NCBI RefSeq assembly: GCF_003725795.1
Contig: NZ_RBEE01000012.1
Coordinates: forward strand, 371,249-435,248
DNA: 64,000 nt
From: Pedobacter jejuensis
GTDB lineage: Bacteria > Bacteroidota > Bacteroidia > Sphingobacteriales > Sphingobacteriaceae
Direction: 5' to 3'
The position numbers were made by a program, and so were the translations under genes. This document shows positions 52,162 through 64,000 of the stretch, in pieces (the first letter of the stretch is position 1; each line of letters begins with the position of its first letter). The notes under the pieces were generated by a model, which worked only from the letters and a program-made list of their open reading frames with translations, made no database searches and was not told the DNA's origin.

Positions 52162-53811
52162 ATGAGTTCAGATTCTTTGTTTTTAAGTTCAGAGCAACTG
52201 TTAGATGTATTTAATGTAACACCTACAGCAACTGCAATTCATATTGGTGAAGATGCTTCCGTTCAAATGGCCAACGATAGTATGTTAACCATTTGGGGTA
52301 AAAATAGAAGCATAATTGGCAAACCACTCGGCGAAGCTTTACCCGAATTAAAAGGGCAACCCTTTTTAGAAATGTTTAAAAAAGTTTGGAACGAAGGACT
52401 TATAATTTCTGGAAAAGATACCGCAGCAGATTTAATTATTGATGGCGCACTTAAAACCTTTTATTTTGATTTTGAATATCGGGCTATTAAAAATGATAAA
52501 GGCAGAACACTTTGTATTCTCCATACCGCTATTGATGTTACAGAACGGGTAATTAATCAAAAACAATTAAGGGATGCCGCCGAAAAAGAAATTGCGTTAG
52601 AAAGAGAACAGGCTTTAAATGAAGAATTAGCCACTATAAATGAAGAGTTAGCTTCATCAAATGAGGAACTGAATGCAACGAATGAAGAATTGCACGAAGC
52701 AAGGGAAAACCTAAGCAACTTAAACCGTGAGCTTGAAAACAGGGTTGAAGACAGGGTTAAAGATTTATCAGATTCTGAAGAACGATTATTGCAAGCGATA
52801 GACACAGCTAATATGGGTACCTGGAGTATAAACCCCGAAACGCTTGAAATAACTATGTCTGATTTTGTAAAGAACATATTAGGCATTCCTTTACATCAAA
52901 AGCCAAATCTCGAACTAGTTATGAAAGCTATACTTCCAGAGTATCATAACATGCTTACTATAGCTTTAAGTAATGCAATTGAAAATCAAGAACCTAGTGA
53001 TTCGGAATATTCGGTAAAAAATTTGCAAACTGGTGTAGTAAAATGGGTAAAAGCTACAGGTAAAGTTTTTAAAAATAAAAATGGGGTACCAAGTGAATAT
53101 TCTGGCCTTTTTATGGACATTACAGAGCGTAAGCTTGATGAACTTAGGAAGAACGATTTCATAGGCATGGTTAGCCACGAACTAAAAACACCACTCACAG
53201 CCTTAAATGGTTTTGTTCAGGTATTGCAACTTAAAGCAAGAAAATCTGAAGATAACTTCGCTACAATAGCTCTTGAAAAAGCTTACAATCAGATTAAAAA
53301 AATGACTGTAATGATAAATGGTTTTTTAAACGTTTCGAGATTAGAATCTGGAAAATTACTAGTTGATAAACGCAAATTTGATTTAGGAGAACTTTTTAAG
53401 GAAGTTGTGGAGGATGCCGGAATTCTGCAAAGCTCGCATACCATTACTCTAGATATTGATAAATCGGTCGAAATTAATGCTGATAGAGATAAGATAGGGA
53501 ACGTAATTTCTAACTTACTCAACAACGCAATAAAATACTCTCCGGGCGGCGGCAATATTGATGTACATTGTAGAACTTATAATGATACAGTAGAGTGCTA
53601 CATAAAAGATAATGGAATAGGAATCAAACCTGAAGATATTGATAAACTTTTCGAAAGATATTATAGAGTAGAAAGCAATCACACCATTGCAGGTTTCGGT
53701 ATCGGATTGTATTTAAGTGCAGAAATTGTACGAAGACATAAAGGTAAAATTTGGGTTGAAAGCGAAGTTAATAAAGGTTCTAGCTTCTATTTTAGTTTAC
53801 CAATAAACTAG
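52162..53811 (+). CDS. Cytosolic PAS-coiled-coil-PAS histidine kinase
   Basis: A 549-aa kinase with no membrane helix. PAS domain 1 spans about 10-130, then a coiled coil at about 140-205 with four tandem NEEL-type heptads (residues 153-177), PAS 2 with PAC motif at about 205-325, HisKA with His339 in MVSHELKTPLTA and an ATPase domain with NNAIKYSPGG, DNGIGI and GFGIGLYLS. No response regulator is adjacent. Its stop codon abuts the stop of the convergent thioesterase gene with no base between. Confidence 0.9.
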   Translation: MSSDSLFLSSEQLLDVFNVTPTATAIHIGEDASVQMANDSMLTIWGKNRSIIGKPLGEALPELKGQPFLEMFKKVWNEGLIISGKDTAADLIIDGALKTFYFDFEYRAIKNDKGRTLCILHTAIDVTERVINQKQLRDAAEKEIALEREQALNEELATINEELASSNEELNATNEELHEARENLSNLNRELENRVEDRVKDLSDSEERLLQAIDTANMGTWSINPETLEITMSDFVKNILGIPLHQKPNLELVMKAILPEYHNMLTIALSNAIENQEPSDSEYSVKNLQTGVVKWVKATGKVFKNKNGVPSEYSGLFMDITERKLDELRKNDFIGMVSHELKTPLTALNGFVQVLQLKARKSEDNFATIALEKAYNQIKKMTVMINGFLNVSRLESGKLLVDKRKFDLGELFKEVVEDAGILQSSHTITLDIDKSVEINADRDKIGNVISNLLNNAIKYSPGGGNIDVHCRTYNDTVECYIKDNGIGIKPEDIDKLFERYYRVESNHTIAGFGIGLYLSAEIVRRHKGKIWVESEVNKGSSFYFSLPIN

Positions 53812-54288
53812 TTAAACAATATAAGGTTCCATTTCTTTATCAATACTTTTTCTCAATTCCATCAGCTTAATGGCATAACCATGCATGGCAATTTCCTTTT
53901 CCGTTTTTGGGGCAAATGATGGAATTGCCTTTGGTTGACCATTATCATCAACAGCTACAAAAACAATAATACAATGTGTGTTTTTAACAAAATCTGCCTG
54001 CCCCACTGGTTTCGAAAAAGCATCAACAGCAATGTGCATGCTCGTTTTACCTGTGTAGATTATCCTTGCTTCCATTTTAACTAAGTGGCCAATATGCACC
54101 GGATGGAAAAACCTAATTCCACCAACATAAACCGTAACACAATAGGTTTGGCTCCATTGTAATGCACAAGCGAAAGCAGCCTGGTCAATCCATTTCATCA
54201 TCATACCACCATGTACTTTTCCACCATAATTTACATCAGATGGTTCACTTAAAAATTGAAGTTCGATGTGGTTTTTGATTTTAGCCAT
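53812..54288 (-). CDS. Hotdog-fold acyl-CoA thioesterase
   Basis: A 158-aa cytosolic thioesterase of the YciA/BFIT group. The family block YGGKVHGGMMMKWIDQAAFA (about 20-39) and the core YVGGIRFFHPVHIGHLVKM (about 54-72) are intact. It hydrolyses acyl-CoA; chain length not predictable. It ends directly at the end of the convergent kinase gene. Confidence 0.9.
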   Translation of the reverse strand: MAKIKNHIELQFLSEPSDVNYGGKVHGGMMMKWIDQAAFACALQWSQTYCVTVYVGGIRFFHPVHIGHLVKMEARIIYTGKTSMHIAVDAFSKPVGQADFVKNTHCIIVFVAVDDNGQPKAIPSFAPKTEKEIAMHGYAIKLMELRKSIDKEMEPYIV

Positions 54289-54314
54289 GTTGACAGATTT
54301 AAAGTAATTAAATT

Positions 54315-54560
54315 GACCGCAAAGTACACAAAGTGAAACGCAAAGAAAATTAAGTTTTGGTTTTTTCGATATCCTATCATTGTCAACTTGAAGATATAAA
54401 AAAATAGTTCAGATAGAGATTGCTTCGTGCCTCGAAATGAAGAAGCCGCCGATTAACTAATAAAAAAAGAGGGTGTTCATCTTTTTTTTAAAAATGATAC
54501 ACCCTCTTAATAACAAATACACTTGGTGTGCTTTGCGAAAAACTTTGCGCCTTTGCGGTT
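54315..54560. repeat. Dispersed CGCAAAG / CTTTGCG inverted repeat around a terminator
   Basis: GACCGCAAAGTACACAAAG near 54315 pairs with the tail near 54541-54560 (CTTTGCGCCTTTGCGGTT). The same words form the third hairpin at 49838-49915. They bracket the terminator hairpin at 54467-54508. Confidence 0.55.
54467..54508 (-). terminator. Rho-independent terminator after the GH97 gene
   Basis: AAGAGGGTGT at 54467-54476 pairs perfectly with 54499-54508, with extra A/T pairs inside. On the minus strand the stem is followed by seven T. It is about 60 bp beyond the GH97 stop. Confidence 0.8.
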
Positions 54561-54570
54561 AAACCTACAC

Positions 54571-57767
<3,197 letters not shown>

Positions 57768-57773
<6 letters not shown>

Positions 57774-59021
57774 TAATAACAATGTATCATCGTCATCATC
57801 AGTTAAGCTCAATTGAATGCTGTCGCTACCTGCAATGCCCTCAATAGAACCTCGAATGTGTGTAGCGTTCAACAATACTTTCTCTAATTGTTTTTCACGG
57901 GCTTTCCATAAACGTTCCATGGCATCGCGTTCGCGTTGAATAGATAATTTCATGCTCATAAAACCCTCACGGATGGCTTTCCATTGTTCAGAAAATTCTG
58001 CTCCGGTTAAATAATCGTACAACATGTGCATTTTGTCTCCCCTATTCTCTTGTGATTTCATGGCCGATGATAAGCGCAAAATTCCATCACGCAACACATA
58101 AGCCACTGCATTCACTTCCTCAAAAGAACATATCCAAACACCATCTCTTTGACCGAAGCAGTCCATGCCTTTAGGGTAACATTGACTCACAATTACAGCA
58201 ACATCAACGCCCATACTTCGCATATCTTTCTTCAGCTTTTCAATCCAATCGCCGCCAAAATCTTTGGTACGTTTACTTTCATAGATAATTTTGCCGCATT
58301 CTTGCCCAAACTGATTACGCACCACTTGTACACAATCGGCACCACGCACACCTTTGCCAACCTCTTCAATTAAATCGAACGGAAAATTACTGCGCAACAA
58401 TTCTTCTAAAATCAATTCCTGCACTTCGCCTTGCAACTGCATGCTGCCTTGCTCAGCTTTGCGTTTCATTTCTTCAGCCAGTTTTTTCTGGTCATCAAGC
58501 TGTTTTTCCAGCTCACGTAAACGCAACTGATGTTCGGTATCTTTAATGCTATTTTTTTCGGCTTCTTGTTTCCTGATTTGCTCAACCAACTCGTTACGCT
58601 GCTCTTGCATTTTACGTTGAAAGGCTAATTCCATTTCTTCCTCTTTCAATTTCAAACTTTGCTCGCGACGCAGAAACTCCAATTCCTTTTCACGGGCCAG
58701 CTTTAATTTTTCTTCATTATCCCGGGCATTTCCTTCCAGCATTTGTAATTTGGTTTCAAAATCAGACGCGATACTTTTACGCAGATTTTCCTCCAAATCA
58801 ACTTTCAATTTATTTTTCTCTTCTACCAATTTGGCATCGAAAGCTTTCTGTTGAAGTTGCTTTTCCGATTCAAAAGCTTGCAGTTTTCGCTGAAATTCTT
58901 CATCTTTTTGCCTGGTAAAACTTACCATTTTCTCTCGCAGCTCTTTCTTATAATCTTCGGCCATGGCCTCTTCCATCGGAAAAACATGGGCACAGTTGGG
59001 GCATTTAATTTCAGTCGCCAT
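57768..59021 (-). CDS. DUF2130 coiled-coil protein, nuclease-like
   Basis: A 417-aa protein. It begins with a zinc-ribbon-like CPNCAHVFP motif (8-16), followed by a long charged coiled coil (about 25-200). The DUF2130 domain follows with RGADCVQVVRNQFGQ and IIYESKRTKDFGGDWIEKL (about 243-261). The E-x-K in YESKR after the upstream Asp resembles a PD-(D/E)xK nuclease site, a suggestion not proven. The last residues are acidic (LTDDDDDTLLLE). The stop lies at the edge of the tandem array. Confidence 0.85.
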
Positions 59022-59109
59022 AAATATTTTATCACTTCATACAAACCTGAAGGCATACAAATATATCAAAGCTTTTTAGCAATAAGTAAACGAGTTTTGC
59101 ACGTTTTGC

Positions 59110-59490
59110 TTACAACACTTTTGAGCGAACTTCGTTTCCTGCCGTTAGAATTTTACTTACCGGGCATTTAGCCGCAATGTCTTCCAACCTTTGTTTCTGC
59201 TCATCAGTCAAATCGCCGGTGCATGTAATTTCCTCGAGAAAAATATTTTCTGCATTTTCGATACCCATGTTCACTTCCACCTCAATTTTATCAACCGCCC
59301 AACCTTTTCTATCCACATACATTCGTAACGTTATGGCCACACACGACGCCAAAGATGCCATTAGTAAACCTTTTGGGGCAAAACCTTTATCTGTACCTCC
59401 TAATTCTAAAGGCTCATCGATGATAACTTCGTGCGAGCCATTTGTTACCAAACAAGCGTAATGTTCTTTGTTAATTGTTGCTTTTACCAT
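59110..59490 (-). CDS. OsmC/Ohr family protein
   Basis: A 126-aa OsmC-like thiol peroxidase family member. The two conserved cysteines are visible in LASCVAITLRMY (about 46-57) and AAKCPVSKIL (about 106-115), with the KGFAPKGLLMASL segment before the first. Such proteins reduce organic hydroperoxides with Cys pairs. It lies on its own on the minus strand, 88 bp from DUF2130. Confidence 0.9.
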   Translation of the reverse strand: MVKATINKEHYACLVTNGSHEVIIDEPLELGGTDKGFAPKGLLMASLASCVAITLRMYVDRKGWAVDKIEVEVNMGIENAENIFLEEITCTGDLTDEQKQRLEDIAAKCPVSKILTAGNEVRSKVL

Positions 59491-59843
59491 ATATTTTTAT
59501 TTTTAGAATACTAGTTAGAAAAGCTTATTCTGTCTTTTATCGGTTCCGATAGTCCTGCTTTTCGTTTCAATCTTTTTTGACAGCTGTAATGGTTATTTTG
59601 TACGCTATTGCATGAAGAAACTACAGGATAATTACATTCATTAAGTGCTTCAAAAAAGGATTTCCACTTTAATCAGGTCTACAGCAATCAGCTCATCTTA
59701 CTATTAACGAAAACCCGACTAATTCCCTCATCAAATCTACTCGTTAGCCAATTTAAACTTAGCTATAATTATACATATTTACCCTTTTCATATTTCCGAA
59801 ACATTACATCAGTGCATTTGTTTCTTATATAAATCTTATCATT
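59491..59843. other. Intergenic stretch without a gene
   Basis: A 350-bp divergent region between the OsmC and YtxH genes. I see no gene or strong repeat. Promoters for both sides are expected here but no box is convincing. Confidence 0.5.
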
Positions 59844-60209
59844 ATGAAATACAGAAAGTTAATCGGAAAATACTTTGAAAAAAAATCTAATAATACTGCC
59901 CAAGTTGCCTTAGCAATGGTTGCAGGCTTGGCAGTTGGAACAATAATTAGCATATTGTTTGCACCAGATAGAGGGGCAAATACTAGAGGAAAAATTGCAG
60001 GTGGTGCGAAAAATTTACGTTATGGTTTTCAAGATAAATATAATTTGTTAAAGGAAAAAGTATTCGGCGTGGAGGCAATTGAAGAGGATATTGTAGAACA
60101 GGAAATTCCACATTTTAAACATAAAGTTGAAAAAAAACGCAAATCTGATGTGAAAGACATCTTAGATAGCGCACATCAAAATGGTCAAACTGACGAGGAA
60201 CAAGCATAA
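59844..60209 (+). CDS. YtxH-domain stress protein
   Basis: A 121-aa protein with a single N-terminal membrane helix, ALAMVAGLAVGTIISILFAP (about 23-42), followed by the YtxH block APDRGANTRGKIAGGAKNL and a charged helical tail. Proteins of this type are often stress induced; function unknown. A 13-bp hairpin follows. Confidence 0.85.
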   Translation: MKYRKLIGKYFEKKSNNTAQVALAMVAGLAVGTIISILFAPDRGANTRGKIAGGAKNLRYGFQDKYNLLKEKVFGVEAIEEDIVEQEIPHFKHKVEKKRKSDVKDILDSAHQNGQTDEEQA

Positions 60210-60246
60210 TGCTTTGTTAATATTATTAAACGGTCTTACCTACAAT

Positions 60247-60285
60247 CAGAGTATCTAATTAACAATTGTCTGATTAGATACTCTG
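60247..60285 (+). terminator. Hairpin terminator after the YtxH gene
   Basis: Perfect 13-bp stem CAGAGTATCTAAT (60247-60259) and its complement (60273-60285) with a 13-nt loop. The downstream T run is weak, so termination may be partial. Confidence 0.6.
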
Positions 60286-60314
60286 TTAAATTATCATTTA
60301 ATTGATTTAGATTA

Positions 60315-60322
60315 TACATTTG
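60315..60322 (+). promoter_or_regulatory. Candidate -7 box of the YdcF-like gene
   Basis: TACATTTG matches the Bacteroidota -7 consensus TAnnTTTG exactly, 17 bp before the ATG at 60340. No good -33 box is seen. A start site a few bases downstream would leave a very short leader. Confidence 0.4.
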
Positions 60323-60339
60323 AGCTGTAATTTCGCTCT

Positions 60340-61083
60340 ATGGCTTTTATTCTTTCTAAATTGTTAATTTTTATACTACAGCCAATCATTTGGATTTTGA
60401 TTACGCTGTTATTCGCAATTTTTGCGAAAAGACAACAAAACAGAAAGAAGCTCTTAATAGTTGCCTTTGCACTATTGTTCATTTTTTCTAATCGTTTTTT
60501 GATTGGGAAAGTTTATAACCTCTATGAAGCTAAATATCCTGAACCCGCAAAGTATGAATTTGGGGTTTTGTTGGGCGGGTTCTCAAAATCAACACAGCAC
60601 AGTGATTTAGCTGTTAATGAGCGTGGAGACAGGCTTATACAAACCATCAATTTGTTCAAAAAAGGTATTATCAAAAAAATTTTAATCAGCGGTGGCTCTG
60701 GCAAGTTGATTGGATCAGAATCTATTGAAGCAGATTTAACTGCAAAATACCTGAAAAATATTGGCATTCCTGATTCAGTAATTTTAGTAGAAAATAAAAG
60801 CAAAAACACCATTGAAAACGCTAAATATACTTTTGAGCTGATAAGCAAAACTAAGCTAAATCCATCGATCCTTGTGATTACCAGTGCATGGCATATTCCG
60901 CGTTCAAAAATGATTTTTGACAAAATCTTTAATCGCAAGTTGGATTATTATCCTACTGATTATTTTGGAAAAGAAAACTATGACATTTCTGATTATTATT
61001 TACCTGATGCCGGAGCTTTTGCATACTGGCAGTTTATTTTAAAAGAATGGGTGGGTTTAATTGTTGATAGAATGAGAACGTAG
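60340..61083 (+). CDS. YdcF/ElyC-like DUF218 membrane protein
   Basis: A 247-aa protein with two N-terminal membrane helices (about 6-27 and 35-50) and a DUF218 domain. The family motifs GVLLGG (about 75-80), ERGDRLIQTINLFKKG, ILISGGSG, ENKSKNTIENA and LVITSAWHIPRSKMIF are present in order. Relatives (ElyC, SanA, YdcF) are linked to envelope and peptidoglycan maintenance. Role here inferred from family only. Confidence 0.88.
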   Translation: MAFILSKLLIFILQPIIWILITLLFAIFAKRQQNRKKLLIVAFALLFIFSNRFLIGKVYNLYEAKYPEPAKYEFGVLLGGFSKSTQHSDLAVNERGDRLIQTINLFKKGIIKKILISGGSGKLIGSESIEADLTAKYLKNIGIPDSVILVENKSKNTIENAKYTFELISKTKLNPSILVITSAWHIPRSKMIFDKIFNRKLDYYPTDYFGKENYDISDYYLPDAGAFAYWQFILKEWVGLIVDRMRT

Positions 61084-61156
61084 TTGCTAGCTATGCAAAA
61101 TGAGTTAGCTGTCATTTTAGAATACAAAATCCATTAACAAATTCTTCTGAATTCGG

Positions 61157-61216
61157 ACTTTTTACTTTTTACTTTTTACTTTTTACTTTTTACTTTTGAT
61201 TTTTGATTTTTGATTT
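61157..61216. repeat. Heptanucleotide simple repeat at the 3' edge of obg
   Basis: ACTTTTT is repeated five times from 61157, then drifts into GATTTTT units up to the obg stop at 61217. It forms a T-rich tail on the plus strand and an A-rich tail on the obg side. It is a variable-length repeat candidate. Confidence 0.8.
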
Positions 61217-62212
61217 CTACGCGTCAATAGCTTTCCAAAGCATATCTTTCAATTCCAAGATATTTTTTTCGGCCACCGATGAAATAAATATAGATGGAAT
61301 TTTAGGCAAATCCTGTTTCATTTCATCCATTAATTCTTCATCCAACATATCAGATTTTGTAATGGCTAAAACATGCGGTTTTTGCATTAATTCAGGATTG
61401 TAAGATTCCAATTCCCTTTTTAATATTTCATATTCTTCTTTTATCGTTCTGCTCGTATCAGCAGGAACCATAAATAACAATACAGAGTTACGCTCGATGT
61501 GGCGTAAAAAACGATAACCTAAACCTTTCCCTTTCGATGCACCCTCAATGATTCCGGGTATATCGGCCATCACAAATGATTTTCCTCCACGATAACTTAC
61601 AATTCCAAGGTTTGGAACGATTGTAGTAAAAGGATAATCAGCAATTTCTGGTTTGGCGGCTGAAACTACCGAAAGTAAAGTAGATTTTCCCGCATTTGGA
61701 AAACCAACTAAACCAACATCTGCTAATACTTTAAGTTCGAGAATATTCCAAACTTCTTTTCCTTGCTCGCCGGGCTGTGCAAAACGTGGTGTTTGCTGAA
61801 CTGAGTTTTTAAAATGTGCATTACCCAAACCTCCGCGACCACCAGGTGTTAGAATTTTGGTTTCGCCATCTTTAGTAATTTCAAAAAGCACTTCGCCGGT
61901 TTCTGCATCTTTAGCAATGGTTCCAAGTGGAACCTCTAAAATTTCATCCTTACCTTGGCGCCCGAATTTATGTGAACTTCCACCTGCTAAACCATCTTCA
62001 GCAATGATGTGTTTGCGGTATTTAAGGTGTAGTAATGTCCAAATATTACTGCTGCCAACAACAATGATATGGCCACCACGACCGCCATCGCCGCCATCAG
62101 GACCGCCCATTGATGTTAAAATATCACGATGCAAATGTGCTGAACCTGCCCCGCCTTTACCAGAACGACAACAAATCTTTACATAATCTACGAAATTTGA
62201 ACCTTGTGACAT
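61217..62212 (-). CDS. obg: GTPase Obg (ObgE/CgtA)
   Basis: A 331-aa ribosome-associated GTPase involved in 50S assembly and stringent control. It has the glycine-rich Obg fold at about 1-158 ([32 protein letters not shown]). The G domain follows with G1 [10 protein letters not shown] (about 166-175), G3 DIPGIIEG and G4 TKSD. The C-terminal OCT domain of longer relatives is absent, which is common in Bacteroidota. It follows adk in the same direction, 163 bp apart. Confidence 0.96.
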   Translation of the reverse strand: MSQGSNFVDYVKICCRSGKGGAGSAHLHRDILTSMGGPDGGDGGRGGHIIVVGSSNIWTLLHLKYRKHIIAEDGLAGGSSHKFGRQGKDEILEVPLGTIAKDAETGEVLFEITKDGETKILTPGGRGGLGNAHFKNSVQQTPRFAQPGEQGKEVWNILELKVLADVGLVGFPNAGKSTLLSVVSAAKPEIADYPFTTIVPNLGIVSYRGGKSFVMADIPGIIEGASKGKGLGYRFLRHIERNSVLLFMVPADTSRTIKEEYEILKRELESYNPELMQKPHVLAITKSDMLDEELMDEMKQDLPKIPSIFISSVAEKNILELKDMLWKAIDA

Positions 62213-62318
62213 ATTGATTGACGATTTTAGATTGACGATTTTAAATTTTGAAATCGACGATAAAATTACTGCATTTATATTCTCGATTTTTTATATGTAA
62301 AAATCGCTAAAAAACAAA

Positions 62319-62356
62319 CATCCGCAAAAAACAACTAATGCTTTTTTTTGCGGATG
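62319..62356 (-). terminator. Rho-independent terminator after adk
   Basis: CATCCGCAAAAAA (62319-62331) pairs with its complement at 62344-62356. On the minus strand it is followed by a T-rich tract. It is 20 bp beyond the adk stop and separates adk from obg. Confidence 0.85.
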
Positions 62357-62375
62357 CAATTATTTAAATATTGTA

Positions 62376-62945
62376 TTAGAATTTATCAATAACCGAGCAA
62401 AGGTCATTGTAAACTGTTTCAATCTCTCCAATTCCATTTACTTTGTTCAACTTTCCTTGTTCCTCATAATAAGGCAATACATGAATAGTTTTATCAAAAT
62501 ACTCTGAAATACGTTTTTTCAACTTTTCAGCATCGTCATCAGGTCGGCCGCTAACTTTGTGGCGTTCTGCAATGCGTTTTGTTAATTCTTCCTGATCTAC
62601 ATCTAAAGCAATAACACCGGCAATTTTACTGCCTTTACGCTCTAAAAATAAATCAAGCTCAATAGCTTGAGGCACTGTACGTGGAAAACCATCAAACACA
62701 AATCCTTTTGCATCAGGATTTTTATCTACCTCTTCTTCAAGCATGGCTATCGTAATTGCATCAGGTACTAATTCGCCATCTGCCAATAACTGGCTAACTT
62801 TTTTTCCTAATTTGGTTTCTCCCTTTACATGTGCTCTAAACAAATCGCCGGTTGAAATATGTAACAATTGATATTTTGCTATCAATTTTTCGGATTGGGT
62901 ACCTTTACCCGCCCCCGGAGGGCCAAAGAGAACTAAATTAAGCAT
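62376..62945 (-). CDS. adk: Adenylate kinase
   Basis: A 189-aa cytosolic enzyme that interconverts ATP + AMP and two ADP. The P-loop FGPPGAGKGTQ is at about 6-16, with the AMP-binding DGFPRTVPQA near 84-93 and RIAERHKVSGRPDDD near 120-134. The LID is the short type without zinc cysteines. The ATG at 62945 is chosen over a TTG one codon upstream. Confidence 0.97.
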   Translation of the reverse strand: MLNLVLFGPPGAGKGTQSEKLIAKYQLLHISTGDLFRAHVKGETKLGKKVSQLLADGELVPDAITIAMLEEEVDKNPDAKGFVFDGFPRTVPQAIELDLFLERKGSKIAGVIALDVDQEELTKRIAERHKVSGRPDDDAEKLKKRISEYFDKTIHVLPYYEEQGKLNKVNGIGEIETVYNDLCSVIDKF

Positions 62946-63768
62946 CAACGTGGTTTAGGTTGTCTTCAAAAATTAAAAAAGCCTTATTCCTAGGGCTTAC
63001 AAAAAATAACATGAAATCAGATAAATTGCTGCTTTTCAAGGCTGCAAATATATAATTATTAATTTACATGCCATTATTATTGGTTATTTATTTAAAAAAC
63101 ATAGTAGTTTAAAACCTATCTAAACTATTCTACAAAAGAATTTGAAGAATATATCCTTAAATCAAAATTTTTAGGAAATGCTATAAACAATCTAAGAGAA
63201 ATTGGAACTTTCTTACAGGCAATATGATATAAAACAAAAAAAGAGGAATCAAAAATGATATCCTCTCTATGTGCACTTGTAGGGAATCAAATTGAACAAA
63301 TTATACCTCTATTAACACTTTTAGAAAGGATATCTAGGAAGTTAGATTAACAAACTCAAGATTGCTTAAAGGCCATTTTTAAGGAAATCATGCAAGGTTT
63401 TGTAGATATAAAAAAATATGAGATCAGACAGAATTTAATCTGAAAATTTACTTTAAAAAATACGATACTGCGATTTTTTAAGTAGGCTGTAAGGCTTTCA
63501 ATCGAACCCAATTAATCGAGTATATCAAGATATAAATAGTCTAATTTTTAAAGATGAAGATTTTTTAATTTTCTTTCCCAATCCGTTATTTGGAGAACAT
63601 ATATTACCAACTTTTTCGTGGAGAAATAATACGTATTTTAATTTCTTTTAGACGTCCCTGTATACTCAAACTAACTTTTATAAAGGGTGGGCTCGTGATG
63701 AGCAACGCCTTGTTGTAAAAAGCCTGGGGCAAAGCAGCTCCAGGCCTAAGTAAAGTAGAATTTTATCC
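62946..63768. other. Non-coding stretch with decayed coding remnants
   Basis: About 820 bp without a complete gene. A 52-codon open stretch at 63493-63651 (GFQSNPINRVYQDINSLIF and on) begins directly after a TAA and has no start codon. Another of about 36 codons lies near 63105-63228 (containing KEFEEYILKSKFLGNAINNL). These look like pieces of one or more broken genes whose family I do not recognise. No insertion sequence ends were seen. Confidence 0.45.
63721..63745 (-). terminator. Terminator after the DUF4397-like gene
   Basis: GCCTGGGGC / GCTCCAGGC stem with one mismatch and a 6-nt loop. On the minus strand it is followed by five T. It is 24 bp beyond the stop at 63769. Confidence 0.75.
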
Positions 63769-64000
63769 TTAGTGTGCTGAAACCTTAAGGCTTATTTTCT
63801 GAGTATCAACTGTCGTGGCATTTAATCCTTTAGCCCAAACCGAATAGACAAATCCTTTTTTAAGCTCTACATCAGGCAAAGTAAATAGTACTTGTCCTGT
63901 GGCTTTGTCCTTCAAGAGTAGTGTGGCTTTTGCATTATCAGTTATGTATTTAAACGGAGTAGCTGTCTTGAAGGCCCTGTTGCATATACCAATAAATTTG
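63769..64000 (-). CDS. DUF4397-like protein, C-terminal part only
   Basis: The reading frame is open from the right edge to the stop at 63769 (76 residues). The ending LKKGFVYSVWAKGLN...QKISLKV resembles the closing strand of DUF4397 lipoproteins, common in Sphingobacteriaceae and of unknown function. The N-terminal part with any lipobox lies outside the window. The family name is from memory of this closing motif. Confidence 0.55.
   Translation of the reverse strand, partial: KFIGICNRAFKTATPFKYITDNAKATLLLKDKATGQVLFTLPDVELKKGFVYSVWAKGLNATTVDTQKISLKVSAH

Overview
The window looks like a chromosomal segment of a Bacteroidota bacterium, most likely a Sphingobacteriaceae member close to Pedobacter. 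This is inferred from gene content, not from a search. Supporting signs are AT-rich DNA, the mraZ-rsmH-ftsL-ftsI order, outer-membrane barrel proteins with carboxypeptidase-like N-terminal domains, a GH97 glucosidase, a KdpD split into two genes, a Bacteroidota-type arginine GNAT, and -7 boxes of the form TAnnTTTG. No rRNA, tRNA, CRISPR array, insertion sequence or prophage was found.

Layout. 1-3.7 kb: start of the division and cell-wall cluster on the minus strand (mraZ, rsmH, ftsL-like, ftsI running off the left edge), with three 10-bp MraZ-type operator repeats upstream. 4-8 kb: a cupin protein, a DoxX-like membrane protein, then gap-GNAT-pgk. 8-10.5 kb: a WecA/TagO-like transferase, a frameshifted family 2 glycosyltransferase and a small secreted protein. 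10.6-15.3 kb: a one-lobe metal-receptor-like protein, a family 5 substrate-binding lipoprotein and a large outer-membrane barrel. 15.7-21.7 kb: a minus-strand lipid-modification cluster (DUF1475-like, DUF1295, CFA-type methyltransferase, FAD oxidoreductase, DUF1365, second CFA-type methyltransferase). 21.8-25.8 kb: tesA-like esterase divergent from ybbA/ybbP-like ABC genes. 26-30.7 kb: Dam-type methylase, several metabolic genes, and a broken lipoprotein/OmpA locus. 32-37 kb: a PIG-L deacetylase, an unlisted 34-aa membrane protein, a sodium:solute symporter and a DUF2911 protein. 37-51.7 kb: a sigma-54 response regulator, M1 peptidase, GNAT plus M20 peptidase, then the potassium locus (26-aa peptide, kdpF, kdpA, kdpB, kdpC, porin, KdpD N-terminal protein, histidine kinase). 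52-64 kb: a PAS histidine kinase, thioesterase, GH97, DUF2130, OsmC, YtxH, YdcF-like, obg, adk and a partial DUF4397-like gene.

How parts fit. A sigma-54-type promoter candidate stands in front of the kdp genes. The only response regulator in the window is a sigma-54 activator about 4 kb upstream. A model in which KdpD-N and the separate kinase signal to this activator is reasonable but inferred.

The most unusual feature is the repeat content. Four intergenic elements built from short words such as ATGGAAGATGG, followed by their complements, sit directly between genes of two operons (lipid cluster and kdp). Other hairpin families occur around 47.0-47.2, 49.7-49.9, 51.9 and 54.3-54.6 kb, and a roughly 280-bp tandem array lies at 56.7-57.8 kb. 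Two genes each carry one extra base in a four-base homopolymer, which may be real mutation or sequence error.
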